Assembly (NCBI GenBank): GCA_965371225.1
Contig: CBDUXP010000071.1
Span: 1-19,399 of the forward strand
Length of the DNA stretch: 19,399 bases
Direction of reading: 5' to 3'
From: CBDUXP01 sp965371225 [NCBI: uncultured bacterium]
GTDB lineage: Bacteria; Abyssobacteria; SURF-5; CBDUXP01
Position 1 is the stretch's first letter. Every line of letters starts with the position of its first letter. Shown in pieces: positions 6,649-15,469 of this stretch. A program made the translations under genes and the position numbers. The notes below the pieces were generated by a model. That model ran no database searches. It saw nothing but the letters and a program-made list of their open reading frames with translations, and was not told the origin of the DNA.

Positions 6649-7740
6649 TTAGAACAGGTGCTGCCGGAGGCGGACGTTCAGGACGAGGCCGATGCCCACC
6701 ATGAACGTCAGGAGCGAGGAGCCGCCGTAGCTCAAGAACGGCAGCGGCAGGCCGGTCACGGGCATCAGGCCCACGGTCATGCCCAGGTTGACGACGACCT
6801 GGAAGGTGATCAGGGTCACCACCCCGATGCACAGGAGGCTGCCGAGCAGGTCGCGCGCGTTCAGCGCGATGGTAATCCCCTGAATCGTAAGCGCCGCATA
6901 GAGCAGGAGCAGGAGCGTCGAGCCGACGAACCCCCACTGTTCCGCGAAGACGGAGAAGATGAAATCCGTGTGCTGCACGGGCAGGAAATTGAGTTGCGTC
7001 TGCGTGCCGCCGAGCCAGCCCTTGCCGAGCCACTCGCCGGACCCGATGGCGATGCGCGATTGGATGAGTTGATAGCTGGCGCCGAGGGGATCGCCCGCGG
7101 GGTTGATGAACGAGAGGATCCGCGCCTTCTGATAGCCCTGAAGCGCCAGCCACCCGAGCGGCAGGAGCCCCAGCCCCAGCCCCGCCAGCATGCCCAGGTG
7201 CCGGCGTTGCGCCCCGCCCGCGTACAGCACCACGGCCACCATGGGCACCAGCGCCAGCGTGGTGCCCAGGTCCGGCTGCCGCAGGATCAGCACCATGGGC
7301 AGCGCCGCCACGATGAGCGCGCCCAGCAGGATGGGGAACTGGCGGATGCGCTCGCGCATGCGGCCGACGAAGCTGGCCAGGCAGAGCAGCAGCGCGAGCT
7401 TCATGACTTCGCTCGGTTGCAGCCGCAAGGTCCGCAGGCCCAGCCACCGCTGCGCGCCGCCGCCGAACTCCCCCGCCACGAGCACCAGCAGCAGCAACAC
7501 GACGGTGATGCCGTAGACCGGCCACGCCAGGCGCGCGAGGGTACGGTAATCGATGGCGATGGCGGGCACCATGACGGCCAGGCCGATGCCGAACCAGAGC
7601 AGTTGCCGCAGGTGGTACGGCCGCGCGGCGCCCACGTCGAGCTGGGTGGCCGCGCAGTACACCGTCACCACGCCCACGACGCACAACAGCACCATAGCGC
7701 CGAACAGGGTCACATCGAAATCGCGCAGCCAGTGGCGCAC
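6649..7740 (-). CDS. rodA: Rod-shape SEDS glycosyltransferase RodA
   Basis: RodA polymerises lipid II into glycan strands during cell elongation, working with PBP2. The 363-residue protein has about ten hydrophobic segments, the usual SEDS topology. Family landmarks are RWLGLRTLRLQPSEVMK (98-114), RQPDLGT (154-160; Asp157 corresponds to a functionally important acidic residue), a large loop with NPAGDPLGASYQ and QHTDFIFSVFAEQWG, and GLPLPFLSYGGSS near the end. It starts with GTG at 7740, three bases after the mrdA stop, and AGG lies in the overlapping end of mrdA. It is the last gene of the mre operon. Confidence 0.97.
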   Translation of the reverse strand: MRHWLRDFDVTLFGAMVLLCVVGVVTVYCAATQLDVGAARPYHLRQLLWFGIGLAVMVPAIAIDYRTLARLAWPVYGITVVLLLLVLVAGEFGGGAQRWLGLRTLRLQPSEVMKLALLLCLASFVGRMRERIRQFPILLGALIVAALPMVLILRQPDLGTTLALVPMVAVVLYAGGAQRRHLGMLAGLGLGLLPLGWLALQGYQKARILSFINPAGDPLGASYQLIQSRIAIGSGEWLGKGWLGGTQTQLNFLPVQHTDFIFSVFAEQWGFVGSTLLLLLYAALTIQGITIALNARDLLGSLLCIGVVTLITFQVVVNLGMTVGLMPVTGLPLPFLSYGGSSLLTFMVGIGLVLNVRLRQHLF

Positions 7741-7743
7741 GGG

Positions 7744-9696
7744 CTACCTGGGCCGGTCGGCCCGGGCGAGATTGAACCGGCCGGGCGGGGTTGCGGGCTG
7801 CTGTTTGGGATAGATCGTGTTGAAGAACGCGCTGGCGACGGGGACGGACGATTCGCTGGCGTGCCCGCCGTGTTCGACGAACACCGCGATGATGAGTTGC
7901 GGGTCCCGGTCGAAGACGGCGCCCACGAACCACGCGTGGTCCCGCTGGTTGAAGGGCATGTCCGCCGTCTTGCGGCGCCGGCTCGCACTCACGAGCCGCA
8001 CCACTTGGGCCGTGCCGGTCTTGCCGATGAAATCCAGGTGGTTCATCTGCGCGCGCCAGGCGGTGCCGTGAAACGGCTTCCGGCTGCGGTAGGCGTCGCG
8101 CAGCCCTTCGACCACCCACTCGCTTGCCGTCGCGTCCCACCCGTGCACCCGGCGCAGGCGCGGCGCGGTGCGGTACAGCACGGTGCCATCCGCCGTTTCC
8201 GCGCGCTGGATGATGAACGGTTGCACTTCATACCCGCCGTTGAGGAAGGGCGCCAGCGTGCAGGCGAGCTGGAGCGGCGTCAGCAGCACCGGGCCCTGGC
8301 CGATAGCCACGTTCAGCGTTTCCCCCTCGTACCACGTCCGATCCTCCAGGTGGCGCTGCGCCTGCTTCCACATGCGCCCGGGCACGAGGCCCCGGGATTC
8401 GCCCGGCAAGTCGAACCCGGTGCGGCTGCCCAACCCGAAATCGCGGAAGGTATTCTCAATGCCCTCGATGCCCAGTTCGCGGCCCAACGCGTAGAAGAAT
8501 GTGTCGCACGAGTACGCGAGCGCCTGCACGGTGTCCACCCGGCCGTGCCCGCTGTATTTCCAACAGTGATACCGCCGGCCCAGCCGGTAGTACCCGGGAC
8601 AGAACCGCGACGACGTGGGCCCGCGCGCGCCGCTGCTCAACCCCGCGTAGGTCATGAGGATCTTCACGACCGATCCGGGCGGGTATGCGTTGATCGCACG
8701 ATTGATCATCGGGTGCGCCCGATCCCCGAGGATCGCCGCGCGTGCCCGCGCCAGTTTCGGCCGCACGAACACGTTGGGATCGAATCCCGGCTGGCTCACC
8801 ATCGCGCGCACCGCCCCCGTGCTGGCCTCCATGACCACCACGCTGCCCCAGCGGTCGCCGAGCGCGTCCGCGGCCGCCTGCTGCATGGTGAGATCCAGCG
8901 CGAGCACCACCGTATCCCCTTGCGTGACGGGGCGCCGGCCGAGGGTGCGGACCTGCCGCCCGCGCGCGTCCTTGTCGACGGCTTCGCGCCCCTCACTCGT
9001 CACCAGCCGAAGCTGCGACCGCGGCGCGTCCCCGTACACCTCCACCTGGAGCGCCCCGTCCGTCCCGCGCAACGTCGCCTCGCTGGCGCTCTCGACCCCC
9101 GTCTTCCCCACCCAGTCCCCCATGCGGTAGCCCAGGTCCGCGCGCGCCGTCAGCTCATCCGCGCCGATCTCGCCGATGGTGCCGATCACGTGCGCCGCCA
9201 ACTCGCCATGGATCACGCGGCGCTGCGGTTCCGCACTGACGATGACCCCCGGCAGGGTCAGGTTGTGCTCCTCGATGGGCAACACCTCCTGCAACGTGAG
9301 ATCCCCCTTCAGCCGGTACTGCGCGAACGGAGGCAGGTTCCGCTCCTCCATGTTCCGGAGCGCCTGCGCCACGTCCAGGTCCGTGTACTGGGCCAGGCGC
9401 ACCAGCGTCGCGCGCGGATCGGGCGCCTCGCCCTCAATGAAATCCACCACGAACGCGGGCCGGTTGTCGACCAGCGGGGTGCCGTGGACGTCCGTGATGA
9501 TGCCGCGCGGCGCGGGCAGGCGGAGCAGGCGAATCCGGTTATTGGCCGACTGTCGCTGGAACTCGCCGCCCCGGACCACTTGCAGATACACCAGTTGCGC
9601 GAACAGCACGAGGAACGCCGCGCCGAACGCCCCGGCGACGTGGCGCACCCGGCGGCCGAAGCCGAACTGGTCGCGGTACTCCGAATGCAGGTCCAC
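7744..9696 (-). CDS. mrdA: Penicillin-binding protein 2 (elongation transpeptidase)
   Basis: PBP2 cross-links peptidoglycan in the elongation complex with RodA and MreBCD. The 650-residue protein has one N-terminal membrane anchor (about 20-41), the family motif RLLRLPAPRGIITDVHG, a dimerisation region, and a transpeptidase domain. The catalytic motifs are intact: GSVVK (Ser342, Lys345), SCD (Ser396) and KTGT (Lys559). The stretch WYEGETLNVAIGQG is typical of PBP2. It starts with GTG at 9696, three bases after the mreD stop, with a weak ribosome binding site, so translation is probably coupled to mreD. It is directly followed by rodA. Confidence 0.97.
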   Translation of the reverse strand: MDLHSEYRDQFGFGRRVRHVAGAFGAAFLVLFAQLVYLQVVRGGEFQRQSANNRIRLLRLPAPRGIITDVHGTPLVDNRPAFVVDFIEGEAPDPRATLVRLAQYTDLDVAQALRNMEERNLPPFAQYRLKGDLTLQEVLPIEEHNLTLPGVIVSAEPQRRVIHGELAAHVIGTIGEIGADELTARADLGYRMGDWVGKTGVESASEATLRGTDGALQVEVYGDAPRSQLRLVTSEGREAVDKDARGRQVRTLGRRPVTQGDTVVLALDLTMQQAAADALGDRWGSVVVMEASTGAVRAMVSQPGFDPNVFVRPKLARARAAILGDRAHPMINRAINAYPPGSVVKILMTYAGLSSGARGPTSSRFCPGYYRLGRRYHCWKYSGHGRVDTVQALAYSCDTFFYALGRELGIEGIENTFRDFGLGSRTGFDLPGESRGLVPGRMWKQAQRHLEDRTWYEGETLNVAIGQGPVLLTPLQLACTLAPFLNGGYEVQPFIIQRAETADGTVLYRTAPRLRRVHGWDATASEWVVEGLRDAYRSRKPFHGTAWRAQMNHLDFIGKTGTAQVVRLVSASRRRKTADMPFNQRDHAWFVGAVFDRDPQLIIAVFVEHGGHASESSVPVASAFFNTIYPKQQPATPPGRFNLARADRPR

Positions 9697-9699
9697 GCG

Positions 9700-10209
9700 T
9701 TAGCTCAGCCGGATCTCGCGCAGCGGTGGGGTCGGCCGCACGATCCGGTTCGCCACTCGCGCGAAGGGGGGCATGAGCAGCGCCGTATACACCGCGACGG
9801 GGAGGCCGATGCGCAGGAAGAGCGAGCCGAACGTGGCCCCCTGGCCGCTGAAGTGCATCGCCGCAGCCCACAGGGCGCCGTGCGTGAGCCCCGCGACGAA
9901 CGTGAAGAACGCCAGCGCCAGGTCCGTGTCCAGCACGAACCGCCGATGCGCGGCGACCAGCAACCCGGCCACCAGGAGCATGACACCCGCGTCCGCGCCC
10001 AGCGGCGCCGGGGTGAGGCAGTCCCGCAGCAGCCCCAGCCCCCACGCCGTGACCAGCGCGCGGCTCGGGGAGAGGATCCCCACCAGATACACCACGAACA
10101 GCAGGTAGAAATCCGGCGCGGCCGCCCCGATCTGCAGAGTGCGGGACAGGGTGGTCTGAAAGGCCAGCAGCAGGAGCGTACCGAAGAACAGGAACGCGCC
10201 CAGGCGCAT
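9700..10209 (-). CDS. mreD: Rod shape-determining protein MreD
   Basis: MreD is a polytopic membrane subunit of the elongation complex and interacts with MreC. The 169-residue protein is strongly hydrophobic, with about five or six membrane segments, and carries the MreD-like stretch PDFYLLFVVYLVGILSPSRA followed by GLLRD. Identification rests on this topology and on its place between mreC and mrdA, since MreD sequences are poorly conserved. The ATG at 10209 is three bases after the mreC stop. Confidence 0.93.
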   Translation of the reverse strand: MRLGAFLFFGTLLLLAFQTTLSRTLQIGAAAPDFYLLFVVYLVGILSPSRALVTAWGLGLLRDCLTPAPLGADAGVMLLVAGLLVAAHRRFVLDTDLALAFFTFVAGLTHGALWAAAMHFSGQGATFGSLFLRIGLPVAVYTALLMPPFARVANRIVRPTPPLREIRLS

Positions 10210-10212
10210 GGT

Positions 10213-11058
10213 CTACGACGTAGCGAGGTCGCCGGCGGGCACCGGGGACTGAAGCGCTGGCGACAGCAATACGATCACGTCTTCCAGCCGGGTGAAGTCC
10301 ACCGCCGGGGCGACGGACGCCATCAGGAAGAGTTCGCTCTCAGGACGCTGCACGTGACGGATGCGGCCGAGCACCAACCCCTTGGGGTAAATGCCCCCCA
10401 TGCCGGAGGTCACCACCGTCGCGCCGGGCGCGAGCGGCGTGCGCCAGTCCACGTACGTGAGGCGCAGGTCTGAGGCGTGCTGCCCTTCGATGAGCCCCTG
10501 TTCGCGGGTGTCCTGCAGCAAGGCCGCCACGCGACAGTTCGCGTCCAATAAGAGCAGCACGGTCGCGCGACGCGGCGTCACCTCGATCACGTGTCCGACG
10601 ACGCCGCCGGCGGCGATCACGGGGCTCTCGACGCGGACGCCGGCGCGCTGGCCCCGGTCGATCCGGATCGTCCGGAACCAATTCGTCGGGTCGCTCCCGA
10701 TCACGTGCGCCGCCAGTTCCACCCGTTCGATCGGCGCGGGCAGCGCGAGCAGGCGCCGCAGCCGTTCGTTCTCCAGCCGATCTTCCTCGCGCTCCCGCAG
10801 CGCCCGTTCCAGGTCCACCACGTGCGCGCGCAACTGGTTGTTCTCCCGCCGCGCGACGATCAAGCCTTCTCCCCACCGCCACGCGCCCAGGCCGCGGTCG
10901 CGCACGGCGGCCACCACGAATTCCACGGGGTAGGTGATGTGGTCCAGCGTGCGCTGGGCCAGGCTCCCCACCGGCGTCATCGGTTGGCGCGCCGCGAGGA
11001 GCAGCGCCGCCGCCAGCGCGAGGGTGAGGAAGAGGACGGTGCGCCGATTCCCACGCAT
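10213..11058 (-). CDS. mreC: Rod shape-determining protein MreC
   Basis: MreC is the periplasmic scaffold of the elongation complex and activates PBP2. The 281-residue protein has a short cytoplasmic tail, one membrane helix (about 7-24), a coiled coil at about 66-106 rich in Arg/Glu/Leu, and then the two beta-rich lobes typical of MreC. Recognisable parts include RIDRGQRAGVRVESPVIAA, GVVGHVIEV, LLLLDANCRVAALLQ and VTSGMGGIYPKGLVLGRI. The ATG at 11058 has AGGAG and AGGCGG upstream, within the 17 bases after mreB. Confidence 0.96.
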   Translation of the reverse strand: MRGNRRTVLFLTLALAAALLLAARQPMTPVGSLAQRTLDHITYPVEFVVAAVRDRGLGAWRWGEGLIVARRENNQLRAHVVDLERALREREEDRLENERLRRLLALPAPIERVELAAHVIGSDPTNWFRTIRIDRGQRAGVRVESPVIAAGGVVGHVIEVTPRRATVLLLLDANCRVAALLQDTREQGLIEGQHASDLRLTYVDWRTPLAPGATVVTSGMGGIYPKGLVLGRIRHVQRPESELFLMASVAPAVDFTRLEDVIVLLSPALQSPVPAGDLATS

Positions 11059-11075
11059 ACTGCCGCCTGGGACTC

Positions 11076-12092
11076 CTACCGGTTGTAGACCTGGATGCCG
11101 TCCAGGTAGCGGCCCGTGCCGTGGGCCACGCAGGTCAGCGGGTCCTCGGCGATGCGCACCGGGAGTTGGGTTTCGTGGCTCAGCAGCTTGTCAATGCCCC
11201 GGAGCAGCGCGCCGCCACCCGCGAGCACGATCCCGCGATCCACCAAGTCCGCCGCGAGTTCCGGGGCCGTCCGCTCGAGCCCGAGCCGGACCACGTCCAC
11301 GATGGCGTTGACCGGCTCCCGAAGGGATTCGCGCACTTCCTCTGAGGTAATAGTGATGGCCTTGGGCAGGCCCGCGGTCAGGTCCCGGCCTTTCACCTCA
11401 ATCACCTTCTCCTCTTCGAGCTTGAAGGCGCTGCCAATTTCGATCTTGATATCTTCGGCGGTGCGCTCGCCGATCATCAAGTTGTACGTCTTCTTCATGT
11501 GCTGCACGATGGCATTATCCAGGGCGTCGCCCGCCACCTTGACGGACTTGGCAAACACGATGCCGCCCAGGGATATGACCGCCACTTCCGTCGTGCCGCC
11601 ACCGATGTCCACGATCATGTTCGCGGCCGCTTCATGGACCGGCATGCCGGAGCCGATGGCCGCCGCCATGGGTTCTTCGATGATGTGGACACTCTGCGCA
11701 CCCGCGTGCGTCGCGCTCTCTTCTACCGCGCGCCGTTCCACTTGCGTAATGCCGCTGGGCACGGCGATGACCATGCGCGGGCGCGCCAGCGCTTTGCGGT
11801 TGTGGACCTTCTCGATGAAGTACCGGAGCATGGCTTCGGTCACTTCGAAATCGGCGATGACTCCGTCGCGCATCGGGCGCATGGCAACGATGTCGCCGGG
11901 GGTGCGGCCGATCATCGCCTTCGCCTCGCTGCCAACGGCGAGCACTTTGTTCGAGGCCCCCCGCTTGATGGCGACCACGGAGGGCTCGCGCAGCACGATG
12001 CCCTTGCCCTTGACGTAGACCAGTGTGTTGGCCGTCCCCAGGTCAATTCCCATATCCGTGGAGAACAGTCCAAGCAGAATATCCAAAATCAT
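11076..12092 (-). CDS. mreB: Rod shape-determining actin homologue MreB
   Basis: MreB forms membrane-bound filaments that guide cell-wall elongation. The 338-residue protein has the actin-fold signatures: phosphate-1 GIDLGTANT (15-23), phosphate-2 [12 protein letters not shown] (161-172), [11 protein letters not shown] (137-147) and the adenosine motif [11 protein letters not shown] near the C-terminus. The length matches the family, and the hydrophobic N-terminus ([10 protein letters not shown]) may form a membrane-binding helix. The ATG at 12092 is the first gene of the five-gene operon, with a good promoter about 57 bases upstream. Confidence 0.98.
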   Translation of the reverse strand: MILDILLGLFSTDMGIDLGTANTLVYVKGKGIVLREPSVVAIKRGASNKVLAVGSEAKAMIGRTPGDIVAMRPMRDGVIADFEVTEAMLRYFIEKVHNRKALARPRMVIAVPSGITQVERRAVEESATHAGAQSVHIIEEPMAAAIGSGMPVHEAAANMIVDIGGGTTEVAVISLGGIVFAKSVKVAGDALDNAIVQHMKKTYNLMIGERTAEDIKIEIGSAFKLEEEKVIEVKGRDLTAGLPKAITITSEEVRESLREPVNAIVDVVRLGLERTAPELAADLVDRGIVLAGGGALLRGIDKLLSHETQLPVRIAEDPLTCVAHGTGRYLDGIQVYNR

Positions 12093-12148
12093 CAGTCTCT
12101 GGAGGCCTCTCCGGCTGTATCGTGCACTAGTGGAACGGTTATTCTGAC

Positions 12149-12177
12149 GCCATATGCTAGCATGCGGGGGGTGTCAA
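12149..12177 (-). promoter_or_regulatory. Promoter of the mre operon
   Basis: On the minus strand a perfect TTGACA (12177-12172) is followed after exactly 17 bases by TATGGC (12154-12149). Transcription would start near 12142, leaving about 50 bases of leader before mreB. The spacer contains the palindrome ATGCTAGCAT (12153-12162), and the -35 box lies inside a GGGGGT/ACCCCC inverted repeat (12167-12191). Either could bind a regulator, but this is speculative. Confidence 0.65.
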
Positions 12178-12248
12178 GCACAATAACCCCCTGCCCCTCA
12201 GTTAGTTGCGACAGTCTGCCGGTTGTGCTAGTCGACCCGCAAAGGTCC

Positions 12249-12277
12249 TTGAATTGTAAGAGAGCGTGACGTATGAT
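12249..12277 (+). promoter_or_regulatory. Promoter of sppA, the sigma factor gene and apt
   Basis: TTGAAT (12249-12254) and TATGAT (12272-12277) are separated by 17 bases, close to the sigma-70 consensus. Transcription would start near 12284, about 50 bases before the sppA GTG. The promoter is back to back with the mre promoter, so the two units share one regulatory region. Confidence 0.7.
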
Positions 12278-12333
12278 GCATTCCCTTTTTCCCCGGCCCG
12301 TGGCGACGGAACGCAGACGAGGAGTCACAGCTC

Positions 12334-13215
12334 GTGCCGCGCGGATGTCGCAATACTCTCATTATTCTGGTCGTGCTCGGCGCCACCATATTCGTGGCGC
12401 TGGGGCTCGGCGCGGCAATCTACTACGGCGCCAAGGGGGGCACCGCTCGCGGGGGGCTGGTGGCCCTCATCGAGGTCAAGGGCCCGATCTTCGAGGTTGA
12501 CCGACTCCTGCTGGAGATTCAGGATCGCCGCCGTGACGACCGCGTGAAAGCGGTGGTCGTGCGCATCGACAGCCCGGGGGGCGGCGTCGGCGCCAGCCAG
12601 GAGCTGTTCCGCGAACTCCAGAAAACCCGCGAGGCCGGGAAGCTGGTGGTCGCGTCCATGGGGGGCGTGGCCGCATCCGGCGGGTACTACGTCGCCTGTG
12701 CGGCGGATCACATTATCGCCAATCCGGGAACGATCACCGGCAGCATCGGGGTGATCGCCCAGTTTCCGAATATGGAAGGCCTGATGGAGAAGATCGGGGT
12801 GACCTTCCAGACGCTGAAGACGGGCGCCTATAAGGATACGGGCTCGGCGTGGCGCGACATGACCGAGGACGAACGCCAGGTGATGGAGGAACTCCTGTTT
12901 GACGTGTACGCCCAGTTCACGGAGCACATCGCCGAGAGCCGCAACCTCGATCTGCAAACGGTGCAGCGCTTGGCCGACGGGCGGGTGTATAGTGGCCGGC
13001 AGGCGATCGCGCACGGGCTGGTCGACGAAGAGGGGACGATCCTGGACGCCATCGCGTACGCGGGCCGGATGTCGGGCATAGGGGAAGAACCACAGGTGTT
13101 GCGCCGGGAGCGCCGGCGATGGGGGCCGTTCGAACTCACCGAAAGCCTAAGCCGGCTGTTGCCCAGCACCGGCGCGCGTCCCCTCCGGCCCGGTATCTAC
13201 TACCTCTGGCCCTGA
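12334..13215 (+). CDS. sppA: Signal peptide peptidase SppA (short form)
   Basis: SppA degrades membrane-embedded signal peptides left after secretion. The 293-residue protein has an N-terminal membrane anchor (about 8-31) and one S49-type protease domain, as in the short Bacillus-type SppA rather than the double-domain Escherichia coli form. The nucleophile is in ASGGYYVA (Ser115) and the base in LKTGAYKD (Lys167). Their spacing of 52 residues equals that of Bacillus subtilis SppA (Ser147, Lys199). The segment RIDSPGGGVGAS is the usual substrate-binding loop. It starts with GTG at 12334, nine bases after GAGGAG. It is first in a plus-strand unit with the sigma factor gene 12 bases downstream. 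Confidence 0.95.
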   Translation: MPRGCRNTLIILVVLGATIFVALGLGAAIYYGAKGGTARGGLVALIEVKGPIFEVDRLLLEIQDRRRDDRVKAVVVRIDSPGGGVGASQELFRELQKTREAGKLVVASMGGVAASGGYYVACAADHIIANPGTITGSIGVIAQFPNMEGLMEKIGVTFQTLKTGAYKDTGSAWRDMTEDERQVMEELLFDVYAQFTEHIAESRNLDLQTVQRLADGRVYSGRQAIAHGLVDEEGTILDAIAYAGRMSGIGEEPQVLRRERRRWGPFELTESLSRLLPSTGARPLRPGIYYLWP

Positions 13216-13227
13216 GGCGACGCTGAC

Positions 13228-14121
13228 GTGGCGGCGGCCAAAGACGGTGGCGGCAAGAAGCGGGCCGCGGCCGGCAAGCGGCGGGGGCGCTTCCACGATC
13301 CGGCCGTGAGCGCCTACCTGAAGGATATCTCCCGCTACAACCTCCTGACCCATCAAGAAGAGGTCGACCTCGCTAAACGCATCGAGGCCGACGAGGATGA
13401 GGCGCGCAAATTGCTCATCGCCAGCAATCTGCGCCTGGTGGTCAGCGTGGCGAATCGCTACGCGCATTACGGGCTGCCCCTGCTGGATCTGATCGAGGAG
13501 GGCAACCTCGGCCTCATCAAGGCGGTCGACAAGTACGACTACACGAAGGGATTCAAGTTCTCCACCTATGCCACGTGGTGGATTCGTCAGGCGATCAGCC
13601 GGTACCTGGCCAACTACGGCCGTACGATCCGCATCCCGGTCTACATGACCGAGAACATCATCAGGTACAAGCACGTGGCGCAGGCGAAATTTCAGGAAAC
13701 CGGCCGGCGGCCGACCATCGAGGAAATCGCGGACGCCATGGAGATGACGCCGAAGGAAGTCACCGACATCCATCGCCACTCGCAAACCATCGCGAGCCTG
13801 GAGACCGCGATCGGCGAGGATAGCGACGGCGCCGCACTCGGGGACCTCCTCGAGGACGGCAGCGCCATCGATGCGCTCGATCTGGTCGCGCGCGTGTTCC
13901 GCGACGAAAAGCTCAACGATTTGATCGACAAGCTCACCGAGCGGGAAGCGGACATTTTGAAATTCCGCTACGGCCTGAACGGCGGCGACCCGCACACCCT
14001 GAAGGAGACCGGCGCCCGCATCGGTCTCACCCGCGAACGCATCCGGCAGATCGAAGCCAAAGCGCTCAAGAAACTCCGCCGCGAAATCGCCCTCCAGCGC
14101 ATCAATTTCGAGGAGTTCTGA
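13228..14121 (+). CDS. RNA polymerase sigma-70 family factor, group 1/2, short form
   Basis: The 297-residue protein has region 1.2 (about 22-56), region 2 (57-136, with [19 protein letters not shown] and [17 protein letters not shown]), region 3 (140-215) and region 4 with the helix-turn-helix [20 protein letters not shown] (258-277). It lacks region 1.1 and has instead a short Lys/Arg/Gly-rich tail, so it is either an RpoS/SigB-like alternative factor or a shortened primary factor. Region 2.4 reads [18 protein letters not shown], where primary factors usually have ISRALADQARTIRIPVHM, which slightly favours the alternative type. It starts with GTG at 13228, 12 bases after sppA, with GAGG-like bases upstream. 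It is probably co-transcribed with sppA and apt. Confidence 0.93.
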   Translation: MAAAKDGGGKKRAAAGKRRGRFHDPAVSAYLKDISRYNLLTHQEEVDLAKRIEADEDEARKLLIASNLRLVVSVANRYAHYGLPLLDLIEEGNLGLIKAVDKYDYTKGFKFSTYATWWIRQAISRYLANYGRTIRIPVYMTENIIRYKHVAQAKFQETGRRPTIEEIADAMEMTPKEVTDIHRHSQTIASLETAIGEDSDGAALGDLLEDGSAIDALDLVARVFRDEKLNDLIDKLTEREADILKFRYGLNGGDPHTLKETGARIGLTRERIRQIEAKALKKLRREIALQRINFEEF

Positions 14122-14146
14122 CGCGGGCCGGGCGGAGGAGAACAGC

Positions 14147-14665
14147 ATGTCGGCTGAGTTGAAAGCGTTGATTCGGGACATCCCGGATTTTCCGAAACCG
14201 GGGATCCTCTTCCGCGACATTACGCCGCTGCTCCACGATCCGACCGGGCTGCGGCGGGTGATCGACCTGTTCGTGCGCCACAATGCCAACCGGACAATCA
14301 CGCACGTGTGCGGCATGGAGAGTCGCGGCTTCATCTTCGGCGCCCCGCTGGCGGTCGCGCTCGGCGTGGGGTTCGTGCCCGTGCGCAAGCAGGGCAAGCT
14401 GCCCGCCGAGACGCACTCCGCGTCGTACGAACTGGAGTACGGCATCGACCATCTGGAAATTCACAAGGACGCGCTCGACGGGGACAGCCGCGTGCTCGTG
14501 CTGGACGACCTCATCGCGACGGGCGGCACCGCCGTCGCCACGAAGCAGCTCATCGACATGACCGGCGCGCACATCGTCGGGTTCGATTTCGTGATCGAAC
14601 TCGCCGCGCTCGGCGGCCGCGCCCACCTGCCCGACCACGACGTCTTCGCGCTGATTACGTACTAG
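14147..14665 (+). CDS. apt: Adenine phosphoribosyltransferase
   Basis: Apt makes AMP from adenine and PRPP in purine salvage. The 172-residue length is typical. It shows the N-terminal [20 protein letters not shown], the ESRGF motif (58-62), VRKQGKLP, and the PRPP-binding loop [14 protein letters not shown] (116-129). The ATG at 14147 has GGAGGAG upstream at good spacing. The gene lies 25 bases after the sigma factor gene and is the last of this plus-strand unit. Confidence 0.97.
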   Translation: MSAELKALIRDIPDFPKPGILFRDITPLLHDPTGLRRVIDLFVRHNANRTITHVCGMESRGFIFGAPLAVALGVGFVPVRKQGKLPAETHSASYELEYGIDHLEIHKDALDGDSRVLVLDDLIATGGTAVATKQLIDMTGAHIVGFDFVIELAALGGRAHLPDHDVFALITY

Positions 14666-14699
14666 GCGGTTCCGGGGCCACCCCGCCCGCAGGCCTAGT
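14661..14699. terminator. Bidirectional hairpin between convergent apt and RDD genes
   Basis: ACTAGGC (14661-14667) pairs exactly with GCCTAGT (14693-14699), and an inner CGGGG-CCA-CCCCG stem lies at 14673-14685. The outer arms contain the stop codons of both convergent genes. There is no T tract, so termination is inferred from position and symmetry only. Confidence 0.4.
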
Positions 14700-15435
14700 C
14701 GCCGCGGCGCACCACGTAGGTGCCGGCGATCATGTCGTGGAGCGCCTGCTTCTCCGGCGTGAACGCGGCCATGATGAACCCGATGTAGCAGATGATGCCG
14801 GACAGAATCTTCCCGAAGTAGCGCCCCGTCGCGCGCGCGAACGTGATCTGGTAGCCTTCGCGATCCGTCACCATGATGCCCAGGACGCGTTTCCCCAGGG
14901 TGGCGCCGGACGCGGAGCTTTCCATGAACGCGAAGTACAGCCACGCGAGAATGATGGACACGCCCTGCAACGCGAATGAAGCGGCGTTCAGGGCGGCCGG
15001 TTCCGACTGCAGGTCGGGCGACGCCACGCCCAGGAGGATGACAAACGGGATGACCACGGCACAACTGGCGCACGTGAGGAGGACATTGTCCAGCAGGAAC
15101 GCGGCCAACCGGCGCCAGAAGCCGGCGGGCTCCCCCGCCGTGCTCCGCGCCGAGGCGGGCTGAGGCACCAGGGCCGGTGGAGGCGGTGGTGGCTCCTCGT
15201 GGGCCCAGGGGGGTGGGGGCGTGGCATTTTCGGCCGCATCATCGGGGAAGGGCTGCGGTTCCAAGGCGTCATCAGTGGCATACGCCCCCTCGAACCCGGC
15301 GGAAACCTCGGTGGGGTCCCCCGCGGGCACGTCGACGATCGCGCCGCAGGAGGTGCACCGGACACGGTCCCCGGCCTTCTCGTCCCGGACTTTGCCCCGC
15401 GTCCCACACTGGGGACAGATCAGCGGAATCGACAT
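14695..15435 (-). CDS. RDD-family membrane protein with N-terminal zinc ribbon
   Basis: The 246-residue protein starts with a zinc-ribbon-like module in which Cys7, Cys10, Cys27 and Cys30 form two CxxC pairs (CPQC and CTSC). An acidic and proline-rich linker (about 40-100) follows, then an RDD domain: FWRRLAAFLLDNVLL (Arg/Asp signature), three or so membrane helices, GATLGKRVLGI, and ALHDMIAGT with the final conserved Asp. RDD proteins are membrane proteins of mostly unknown function, sometimes linked to transport. The ATG at 15435 has only a weak ribosome binding site. It lies 34 bases after the secreted protein gene and may be co-transcribed with it. Confidence 0.88.
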   Translation of the reverse strand: MSIPLICPQCGTRGKVRDEKAGDRVRCTSCGAIVDVPAGDPTEVSAGFEGAYATDDALEPQPFPDDAAENATPPPPWAHEEPPPPPPALVPQPASARSTAGEPAGFWRRLAAFLLDNVLLTCASCAVVIPFVILLGVASPDLQSEPAALNAASFALQGVSIILAWLYFAFMESSASGATLGKRVLGIMVTDREGYQITFARATGRYFGKILSGIICYIGFIMAAFTPEKQALHDMIAGTYVVRRGD

Positions 15436-15469
15436 GCGTCCGCGTTAGCGGGCCTGCGGGAGGCGCGGG

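Noticed and set aside
6622-10473. A plus-strand open frame of 1283 codons antisense to mreC, mreD, mrdA and rodA
   Set aside because: It runs opposite to four confidently identified genes, is rich in Arg/His/Gln/Pro/Ala, and has no recognisable domain. Long antisense frames arise when GC-rich third positions remove stop codons.
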